From Acidobacteriota bacterium (GTDB taxonomy: Bacteria; Acidobacteriota; Blastocatellia; Pyrinomonadales; Pyrinomonadaceae), in assembly GCA_019639215.1 (NCBI GenBank), contig JAHBSH010000023.1, positions 1 to 33,784 of the forward strand: a stretch of 33,784 nucleotides of DNA, written 5' to 3'. How positions within the stretch are numbered: position 1 is the first letter of the stretch; each line of letters starts with the position of its first letter. This document shows, piece by piece, positions 16,051 to 22,736 of this stretch. Both the position numbers and the translations under genes were made by a program. The notes below the pieces were generated by a model. The model had not been told where the DNA came from. It saw only the letters and a list, made by a program, of their open reading frames with translations, and searched no databases.

Positions 16051-16635
16051 ATGCTAAAAATGGGCAAGTTGACGGAAATATTAGTGGACTCAATGTCCGA
16101 ACAGTTAGCGGCAGTAAAGGCCACGGAAAATATTGAGTTTGAGGAGGCTTTTACGCTGTACCATCGAACTGTGTTCCGTGCCGCGAGATCTGTCGTTTAC
16201 GATGCCGGATTGGCAGAGGATGTCACTCAAGAAACCTTCATTAAGCTCTACAAGCATATTGATTCGATAAAAGATCAGGAAATGCTGCGGCCCTGGCTGA
16301 TCCGAGTTGCTCTAAACCTTGCTAAAAACGCCGTGCGAGGGAATATAAGGGCGAACACAAGGGACGAGAATTACGTCAAAGAAACAATGGCTAACGATGC
16401 CGTTTCTGTAGAGGCGGAATTTGAGGAAAAGGCCGGTATAAATGAGATAAACAGGGCGTTATGCCGCGTTCGCGAACCATTGAGAAGCTGTCTGATGCTT
16501 AAACAACAGGGGCTTTCTTACAAGGAGATCGCAGAGAGTCTTTCGCTGAACGAAGCCAGTATAGGAACCTATGTCGCCAGGGCACGACAGGAGTTCCTCA
16601 GGTTTTACGGAAAGACAGGGAAGGAGACGTTATGA
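16051..16635 (+). CDS. ECF-type RNA polymerase sigma factor
   Basis: A sigma-70 family group 4 protein of about 194 residues. Sigma region 2 runs over AFTLYHRTVFRAARSVVYD, GLAEDVTQETFIKLYKHID and MLRPWLIRVALNLAKNAVRG. A linker with acidic residues follows, then region 4 with LKQQGLSYKEIAESL and NEASIGTYVARARQEFLRFY, the helix-turn-helix for the -35 element. The start is uncertain: 15997, 16051, 16060 and 16093 are all in frame. The 16051 ATG has GAAGGG about nine bases upstream. The stop overlaps the anti-sigma start by four bases (ATGA), the usual layout for a sigma/anti-sigma pair. It probably directs its own operon and an envelope regulon. Confidence 0.9.
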   Translation: MLKMGKLTEILVDSMSEQLAAVKATENIEFEEAFTLYHRTVFRAARSVVYDAGLAEDVTQETFIKLYKHIDSIKDQEMLRPWLIRVALNLAKNAVRGNIRANTRDENYVKETMANDAVSVEAEFEEKAGINEINRALCRVREPLRSCLMLKQQGLSYKEIAESLSLNEASIGTYVARARQEFLRFYGKTGKETL

Positions 16636-17504
16636 AAGGAAATTGTGTCGATATAGGTACCATTCAGGCTTTTCTGGATGGAGAGGTAACGCCCGAGTTA
16701 TCGGTAGCGGTCTCGACCCATATTTCCGATTGTCAGGATTGCTCGCTGCTGCTGGTACAGGCCGAAGAGGAAAATGCCCTTGTCTTCTCGGTACTGGATG
16801 GCGAGATGAACTCGATGGTGCCGACACAGCGTTTGTGGGCAAGCATCAATGAATCACTAGAAAAAGAGAATATACGAAAGCCTTTCTTTGCCGGACTTTT
16901 TGACAAGATATCTGCGTCATTCTTAAGTCCGACCTTGTCGGCCGCGGCAGGGCTTATAGTGCTTGTTCTTGCCGGAACGGTATTCTGGGGTCTGCATACC
17001 GATGAAACAGAAACTTTGCCAGATATCGCAAAAAAGACCACACCGAAAGCCGTTGAAAAGGAAGCAGCAATAAATGCTATACCGCAGACGGTCGTAGAGA
17101 GTGAACACGGCCCCAAGGTGATAGAGAAAGATACTGAAGCGGAACAGCTAAGGCCGGTAACAGCGGATGTTCCTCGTCGACAGGTGCCGCGCACGAGACC
17201 TGACGCAAGTACTGTCATTACGGCAAGGTATATCCCGGGTGAGGAAAGTTATATAAATACGATCGCTGATCTTAATTCTGCAGTTGAAGGCAGTAAGGAC
17301 GTTGTGCTGCCGCCCGCCTCACGTATTGCTTTTGAACGGGATATGGCCTTGGTGGACGACGCAATCAGGCGAATGCGAGCGGTCGTTGCTAAAGATCCGA
17401 ATAACAGAGCTGCTCAGCAGGTTCTATACGGGGCTTATCAGGACAAGATAGACCTGCTTAATTCAGTTGGCCGTCGGGATGAATTGATGGCAAGTCTCAA
17501 ATAG
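16632..17504 (+). CDS. zf-HC2 anti-sigma factor, single-pass membrane protein
   Basis: A 290-residue anti-sigma factor. The N-terminal zinc-binding module has Cys5 and the H-x3-C-x2-C motif at His30, Cys34 and Cys37. A short cytoplasmic linker follows, and one transmembrane helix at about 102-121 (AAAGLIVLVLAGTVFW). The periplasmic tail of about 165 residues is Pro/Arg/Lys-rich and ends in an all-helical stretch (RIAFERDMALVDDAIRRMRAV) with KDPNNRAAQQVLYGAYQDKI, a TPR-like tail common in acidobacterial anti-sigma proteins. It would hold the sigma factor at the membrane until an envelope signal releases it. AAGGAG lies six bases before the ATG; the four-base overlap with the sigma gene couples translation. 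Confidence 0.9.
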   Translation: MKGNCVDIGTIQAFLDGEVTPELSVAVSTHISDCQDCSLLLVQAEEENALVFSVLDGEMNSMVPTQRLWASINESLEKENIRKPFFAGLFDKISASFLSPTLSAAAGLIVLVLAGTVFWGLHTDETETLPDIAKKTTPKAVEKEAAINAIPQTVVESEHGPKVIEKDTEAEQLRPVTADVPRRQVPRTRPDASTVITARYIPGEESYINTIADLNSAVEGSKDVVLPPASRIAFERDMALVDDAIRRMRAVVAKDPNNRAAQQVLYGAYQDKIDLLNSVGRRDELMASLK

Positions 17505-17538
17505 ATTTTTTAAGAAGGGACTAACTATTAGCAAAGAA

Positions 17539-18558
17539 TTGAAGAGATATCTTAACAGATCAATATTGGCTCTATTTGCAGTGATGCTGGCATTTACATT
17601 TGTTGTTGATGCACAGCAGGCTCCACCGTTATCGCCGCCGAGCCCTCCGTCAGGTCCTCCAAGGGTCCCTGATACGGTAACCAGTGTGTTCAGATCGCGT
17701 TCCGTGCGCGAGGATAGCGAGCTAAGTATTGCCGTTGGGCCTAAAGCGAATATAAAACTATGTGTTGGCGAGGCATCGGTAAAGGTTAACGGATGGGCTA
17801 GAAGCGAGGTTAGGGTGTTTGTTCGCGGCGGAATGAAATTTCAATTCCGAGTTTTGGAACGGGACAAGTCAAGCGATCTTCCAAGTTGGGTATGGGTCAC
17901 ACGAAGTGACAACACAACAGGAAATGAATGTATTTCGGCTGATGAGATCGAGATGGATGTTCCCACGGATTCAGTTTTAACGATAGATGGCCGTTCGACC
18001 AATGTGGTGATCGACTCGGTTGCCCGAACTGAGGTGAAAATCGTCGAAGGAAACATTCTGATGCGGAATATCACCGGAGGCGTTAGGGCAACTACGTATC
18101 AAGGAAATCTGCTGCTGGAAAATTCGGGCGGAACTGTTTCGCTGGAAAGCACGACAGGACATATTGCAGCGGTAGGTGTCGAATCGGGTCAGGTAGGAGA
18201 TGTTTTCCGTGCCAAGACCGCAAGCGGGGGTATATCCATTCGTGAGGTCTCTTATCGCCAATTGCAGGTAAATTCGATCTCTGGGTCGTTGACCTATGAT
18301 GGGAAGCTATTGCCCGGAGGCGTGTATTCCTTCAAGACATCGAACGGATCTATCCTGATGACTCTGCCGGAAGACATATCTGCACGATTCAATGCGTCAT
18401 ATGGTTTCGGGTCATTTCAAACCGCATTTCCGATCTCAGTAACTCAAAAGACCGATATGCCCGGAAGTCGTACCTTCGTAGGAACCTGCGGCGAAGGGGA
18501 AGCAAACGTCACTTTACAGACCGTTCGCGGAAGTATAGGTCTTGCGAAAAAAGAGTGA
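17539..18558 (+). CDS. Secreted DUF4097-type beta-repeat protein
   Basis: A 339-residue protein with a signal peptide (hydrophobic ILALFAVMLAFTFV, cleavage after VDA at about residue 25), then a Pro/Ser-rich linker (PPLSPPSPPSGPP). The rest is made of short strands with repeating Gly/Ser/Asn turns, such as VKIVEGNILMRNITGGV, TTYQGNLLLENSGGTVSLES and SISGSLTYDG, which is the right-handed beta-solenoid of the DUF4097 family. Only a TTG fits the start, 20 bases after AAGAAGGGA; an ATT four codons upstream is also possible, so the start is unsure. It follows the anti-sigma gene by 34 bases and may be a target or co-regulated envelope component of the sigma factor. Confidence 0.82.
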   Translation: MKRYLNRSILALFAVMLAFTFVVDAQQAPPLSPPSPPSGPPRVPDTVTSVFRSRSVREDSELSIAVGPKANIKLCVGEASVKVNGWARSEVRVFVRGGMKFQFRVLERDKSSDLPSWVWVTRSDNTTGNECISADEIEMDVPTDSVLTIDGRSTNVVIDSVARTEVKIVEGNILMRNITGGVRATTYQGNLLLENSGGTVSLESTTGHIAAVGVESGQVGDVFRAKTASGGISIREVSYRQLQVNSISGSLTYDGKLLPGGVYSFKTSNGSILMTLPEDISARFNASYGFGSFQTAFPISVTQKTDMPGSRTFVGTCGEGEANVTLQTVRGSIGLAKKE

Positions 18559-18580
18559 CCCGCCGCCATAAGCTCTTTAA

Positions 18581-18877
18581 TTAAAATTCACCCAGACTTC
18601 GTCCGGTTCTTTGTTCGAAAAGTTCTGCCATTGAGGCAATTCCGGAACTGCTTTCGTCACGCGTTACTCTCTCTACCCGCCACATAGGAACAAAATAATC
18701 GCTCATCGGCAGATAAGGCTCGTCGTTTGTTATAGCAGCGCACCAGTCATCAAAATACGACAGGTCGATCGCCCGTAGCGATATGCCTGCGGTTGATATC
18801 TCGTCCAATATTCCAAGCAGTTTTTCACGCGGCGAATGCAGTACCGCTATGACAGGTTCACCATTTCCTATTTTCAT
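18581..18877 (-). CDS. Conserved hypothetical small protein
   Basis: A 98-residue soluble protein with no signal peptide or membrane segment. It has a VIAVLHSPREKLLGILDEI start, an acidic/aromatic middle (DLSYFDDWCAAI) and an ending with FVPMWRVERVTRDE and MAELFEQRTGRSLGEF. I recall this pattern from uncharacterised acidobacterial proteins but cannot name a family. A GAGGGC stretch precedes the ATG. It is convergent with the DUF4097 gene (22-base gap) and divergent from the SbcC-like gene (127-base gap). Confidence 0.7.
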   Translation of the reverse strand: MKIGNGEPVIAVLHSPREKLLGILDEISTAGISLRAIDLSYFDDWCAAITNDEPYLPMSDYFVPMWRVERVTRDESSSGIASMAELFEQRTGRSLGEF

Positions 18878-19004
18878 CTTTTGTCTGCCCTCTTAATAAA
18901 CGAATAGCACGATGCGTATCAAAAGCAAATCGGGCTCTGACGTTTAGCTTTTCTCAATGGCTGAACTAAAATCTTAATTTCAGTTGCAGTTTTACGAACG
19001 CACA

Positions 19005-21653
19005 ATGCATATAAAGCGGCTCGAAATAGAGAATATCAAATCGCACGCCTCGGCGGTGTTCGAGTTTTCCCTTGGGACTACAGCGATAACCGGAGAGAAC
19101 GGCGCCGGAAAGACCACTATTATCGAGGCGATAGCCTGGGCTTTGTTCGATCTTCTTAATTACAAAAAAGATGATTTTGTTAGTCGGGGAGCCAAGAAAG
19201 GCTCGGTCCGGGTTACCTTTGAAAGCGGCCTTGACGGACGCGATTACCTAGTATATCGCGACACGGGCACAGGATATTATGTCACCGACCCGGCGTTGAA
19301 AACCCGCATCGCGGATAAGAAAGAAGAGGTTACACGGTTTTTGTGGCAGCATCTTGGCGTTGAACCGGGAACCGATTTGGAATCGCTTTTTACTCATGCT
19401 ATCGGAGTTCCGCAGGGTACGTTCACGGCGATCTTTCTTGCGACAGCCACAGAACGGAAACGTACCTTCGATACACTTCTAAAGGTTGAGGAATATCGCC
19501 GGAGTGCTGAAGAGCTTCTGAAGACCCAAAGGTTCATAGATAACCGGATCAGAGACATTCGCGAACGTATCGCTCGTTCTGAGGGCGAACTGTCAATGGC
19601 AGATGAAGTGAAGAAAGAGCATGAGGAGTTGTCAGGCGCAATTTCCAGCCTTGAGACAGAAAGCAGATCTCTGGCCGATGAGATAAAAGAGACAGAGAAA
19701 GTTCTTATCCATTTTGATAAACAAGCAGATGGTTTGCTTTCGGCTCAAAAAAAGGTTGAATCCGCCAAAGCCGAAACGGATCGTGCCAGCTTGATACTAA
19801 AACAGAGCGAAGAAGAATTAAGGCGATCTTTAGATGCCTCTGACAGGCTTGAGGCTTTGCGGGCTGATTCCGAGCGATACGTCGGAGCGGTCAAACAACT
19901 CGAAATGCTGGAAAAAGACCGATCAGAGCGTGACCGTTTGCGTGGCGAGCTTTCAAAAATTGAGGCTTCATCCTCAAAGGTTCATGCCGAAGATAAACAT
20001 CTGCGACAGCGGCTTGATGAAATACAGAATTCGCGATCAGAGATCGAGATGCTGCGTCCTCAGGTAAGTGAACAAGAAACCCTGGAAAAAAGGATCAGTG
20101 AACTGCGTGAAGAATCGGCAAAGATAAAGACCGCGTTGCGGCAGAAGGAAAGTCTTGATCAAAAACTTGTTGCTTTGCGTGAAGCTTTTACAAAGAACCG
20201 TGACGCTTTGACCGAGGCGACCGAAAAAGCCGCTGAGGCAAAGGATCTCTCAGGGCAGTTGGAACGTGAGACAGAAATAGCGAGTGAGCTTGCAAGGCTC
20301 AGGGCAACGCTTGAACGTGATGAGAAGTTCCAAAGCGAGGTTCGCAACGGCCTGTGTCCGATACTCTCTGAAAGATGCCTTAATCTGAAAGAGGGTCAAA
20401 CTCTGGAAGGATTTCTCTCTACGCAGTTCGATGAGCTGAAAGAAAGTATAAAAACGCTTGAGGTGGAAGAAAAGGCTTTATCTGTTCGCGTCAAAGCCCT
20501 ACGCAATGCGGAGACGTTTCAGGCGAAGATCGACCCGCTGACAGAGCGTTCCCGTGAGATCAAAGAAGAGGGGAAACGGCTTCGTGAAGAATACGACGCT
20601 TTGCAGAGGCAGGCTGAAAATGCAGATAAGGCGGCTGCTGAGTTGTCCGAAGCAGAGAAACGGCTCGCGTCCTTAGGCGATCCTCGCGGCAGGATCATGC
20701 TGCTAGAAAAGGAACTTGTTCGCGAACCGGAGATAAAGACGTCTCTTTCATCTGTCGAGGCCGAGATAAAGGATCTGTCCGCCACGACGAAACGCCTAAG
20801 CGATGAGCTCGGCAAATACACCGACCTTGACGGACAATGGGCAACCGCTGCCCGCTCTCGTGACGAAACGGCTGAGGCTAATAAGCAGTTCCTTATTTCC
20901 GAAGTCGCGGCTCGTCGTCTGTCTGAGCTTGAGGCGGCACATGAGTTAGCAAAGACAACAGCTGTGAATGCCGGAGAAAAACTCCTGATCGCCGAAAAAG
21001 AGTTTGACACCTTGAAGGGTGAATATGACCGCGAGCGGCATCTTGCGGCAAGGGCAGAGCTTCTGGAAGTGCAAAAGAAACACGCAGGGCTTAGTGTCAG
21101 GCTGGAAACGGCACGTCAGCGGTTGGCAGAGCTTGCAAAAGCCATTTCTGCGATAGAAGAAAAACGCAAGGAGCTTGTAGCCGAACTGGCCGAACGCGAG
21201 CGGCTTGAAAAAACACTGGAAACGACGGTTTTTATTCGTGATACTCTTAAAGAGGCCGCGCCGCTGGTTGCCCGAAACTATGTCCGGCACGTTTCGGTCG
21301 AGGCAAATCAGCTTTTTCGCGACATAGCCGGAAATGCCGAGGCAACGCTGAAATGGAATGACGATTACGGCATCGTCCTCGAAGAAGGCGGTTATGAACG
21401 CCCCTTTGCAAACCTTTCCGGCGGCGAACAGATGGCGGCGGCACTTTCCGTCCGCCTTGCCCTTTTGAAACAGCTTTCTGACATCCGCATCGCCTTTTTC
21501 GATGAACCGACAACCAACATGGACGCCGAACGCCGCGAAAATCTGGCAATGCAGATCGGCCGCATAACCCACTTCAACCAGCTTTTTGTCATCTCACATG
21601 ATGATACTTTTGAAGGGTATATGGATAATGAGATAACCGTGGAGAGAATATGA
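19005..21653 (+). CDS. SbcC/Rad50-like SMC-family ATPase
   Basis: An 882-residue SMC-type ATPase. The N-terminal half-domain carries Walker A GENGAGKTT at residues 30-38. Long charged coiled-coils fill about 165-445 and 465-735. At the apex are Cys451 and Cys458 (CPILSERC). The C-terminal half-domain has the ABC signature NLSGGEQ near 805 and Walker B AFFDEPTTNMD with Asp833/Glu834. Rad50/SbcC proteins bring DNA ends together and work with an SbcD/Mre11 nuclease, but no such gene is seen beside it. The normal CxxC zinc hook is replaced by a Cys-x6-Cys. The start gives MHIKRLEIENIKSH, the family beginning; an upstream TTG (18984) is weaker. It overlaps the membrane-protein gene by four bases. 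Confidence 0.88.
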   Translation: MHIKRLEIENIKSHASAVFEFSLGTTAITGENGAGKTTIIEAIAWALFDLLNYKKDDFVSRGAKKGSVRVTFESGLDGRDYLVYRDTGTGYYVTDPALKTRIADKKEEVTRFLWQHLGVEPGTDLESLFTHAIGVPQGTFTAIFLATATERKRTFDTLLKVEEYRRSAEELLKTQRFIDNRIRDIRERIARSEGELSMADEVKKEHEELSGAISSLETESRSLADEIKETEKVLIHFDKQADGLLSAQKKVESAKAETDRASLILKQSEEELRRSLDASDRLEALRADSERYVGAVKQLEMLEKDRSERDRLRGELSKIEASSSKVHAEDKHLRQRLDEIQNSRSEIEMLRPQVSEQETLEKRISELREESAKIKTALRQKESLDQKLVALREAFTKNRDALTEATEKAAEAKDLSGQLERETEIASELARLRATLERDEKFQSEVRNGLCPILSERCLNLKEGQTLEGFLSTQFDELKESIKTLEVEEKALSVRVKALRNAETFQAKIDPLTERSREIKEEGKRLREEYDALQRQAENADKAAAELSEAEKRLASLGDPRGRIMLLEKELVREPEIKTSLSSVEAEIKDLSATTKRLSDELGKYTDLDGQWATAARSRDETAEANKQFLISEVAARRLSELEAAHELAKTTAVNAGEKLLIAEKEFDTLKGEYDRERHLAARAELLEVQKKHAGLSVRLETARQRLAELAKAISAIEEKRKELVAELAERERLEKTLETTVFIRDTLKEAAPLVARNYVRHVSVEANQLFRDIAGNAEATLKWNDDYGIVLEEGGYERPFANLSGGEQMAAALSVRLALLKQLSDIRIAFFDEPTTNMDAERRENLAMQIGRITHFNQLFVISHDDTFEGYMDNEITVERI

Positions 21654-22273
21654 AGCTGATCAGACATATAGCGTTTCTGGCCGGATCGCTGTCGGTAACG
21701 GCGATATTTATAGCTCTGAATATTCGCAGCTATCAGATCGAAACCAATAAGTACTATGAGGTAAATGGTCTTTCTCATTTTGGGGGAACTCATTCAGGGT
21801 TTTCCTGGGGCTTCCCTATTGCCTCATTTTATGAGGGGACGTGCTTTCCTTGCGGCGGGCTGTCTGAATATCTCGCTTTCGCTATCAATGTTTTTATCTG
21901 GGTTTTTACAGCGTTCGTTGCAGGCTATGTTTTAAAACTGATCGTAGAGAAGAATATGGATTCGTTCAGGCACCCATCATTTCTTGTTGGAGTATGTGGA
22001 ACAATTTTTTTCTGGTTTTTCATGAATGTGCGTTCTGCCATGATGAATCGATACAATCCAAACGGCTCAGTAAGGATATGTTTCGATTGTTATGAGACCT
22101 ATGGCTTTCCATTTTTAATGCATGAATCTGGAACCATAGCTCATCTCGATCAATATATTTGGTCTGGAGTAATTGCAAACATTGCTGTTGCGGTTCTTTC
22201 TAGTATTATCGTCGGATGGCTTGTCGCTCAAGCCTATTTATTTGTTCGTAATCAATCAAAGCAGCTTAGGTAA
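21650..22273 (+). CDS. Integral membrane protein of unknown function
   Basis: A 207-residue protein with four hydrophobic segments at about 5-24, 78-100, 112-129 and 171-196. Between them are small polar loops with cysteines (FYEGTCFPCGGLSEY, RICFDCYETYGFP). The paired CxxC-like cysteines in loops could form a disulfide or metal site on the outer face. It overlaps the end of the SbcC-like gene by four bases and lies four bases before the RNase HI gene, so it is probably co-translated with both. By eye the gene is more A/T-rich than the SbcC-like gene. I do not recognise a family. Confidence 0.7.
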   Translation: MKLIRHIAFLAGSLSVTAIFIALNIRSYQIETNKYYEVNGLSHFGGTHSGFSWGFPIASFYEGTCFPCGGLSEYLAFAINVFIWVFTAFVAGYVLKLIVEKNMDSFRHPSFLVGVCGTIFFWFFMNVRSAMMNRYNPNGSVRICFDCYETYGFPFLMHESGTIAHLDQYIWSGVIANIAVAVLSSIIVGWLVAQAYLFVRNQSKQLR

Positions 22274-22277
22274 TTAA

Positions 22278-22736
22278 GTGAAGAACGTAACAATAGTCTG
22301 TGACGGTTCAAGTCTTGGCAACGGCAAGGGAAATCCGCGTGCGGCGGCGGTCGCCATGCTTGGTTTCAAGGGATATTGGAAGGCATTCGGCGAATATCTT
22401 GGAAACGCGACCAATCAGCAGGCGGAGATCGCGGCTGCGGCGCTTGGCCTTGAAAATCTGAAAGAGCCGTGTAAAGTGAAAATATTGTCCGATTCACGCT
22501 ATGTTGTTGAAACGATGGGCGGAACGTGGAAACGCAAGACCAATCACGACTGGTGGTCGCGTCTGGACAAGGCGGCTGCAAAACATTCGATAGACTGGCA
22601 ATGGATAAAAGGCCACGCCGGCCACGAGATACAGGAAATAGTGGACAAGACGGCAAGGAAAATAGCGGGCGACGGCAGAGTCGATGCTGGGATGCTCGAA
22701 GACGCCGTGCTGGACATTGGTGTCGTGGATTTATGA
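22278..22736 (+). CDS. rnhA: Ribonuclease HI family protein
   Basis: A 152-residue RNase H fold enzyme that would cut RNA in RNA-DNA hybrids. The four-acid active site is intact: Asp9 (CDGSSLGNG), Glu50 (NQQAEIAAA), Asp72 (LSDSRYV) and Asp123 (EIVDKTAR), plus His113 in KGHAGHE, the histidine that aids product release. The opening loop differs from E. coli RnhA, with NGKGNPRAAA in place of the usual NPGPGG turn. The start is a GTG four bases after the membrane-protein stop; no clear ribosome site is seen, which fits translational coupling. The stop overlaps the next gene's ATG. Its presence beside an SbcC-like ATPase suggests a DNA/RNA-processing theme, which is only inference. Confidence 0.9.
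   Translation: MKNVTIVCDGSSLGNGKGNPRAAAVAMLGFKGYWKAFGEYLGNATNQQAEIAAAALGLENLKEPCKVKILSDSRYVVETMGGTWKRKTNHDWWSRLDKAAAKHSIDWQWIKGHAGHEIQEIVDKTARKIAGDGRVDAGMLEDAVLDIGVVDL

Noticed and set aside
20946..21572. A 208-codon open frame on the minus strand
   Set aside because: It lies fully inside the SbcC-like gene opposite the conserved ABC signature and Walker B; no family features in its translation.
22526..22732. Longer N-terminus for the YCF48-type protein
   Set aside because: It would overlap rnhA by over 200 bases, encodes Arg-rich shadow sequence, and places the signal peptide far inside the protein.
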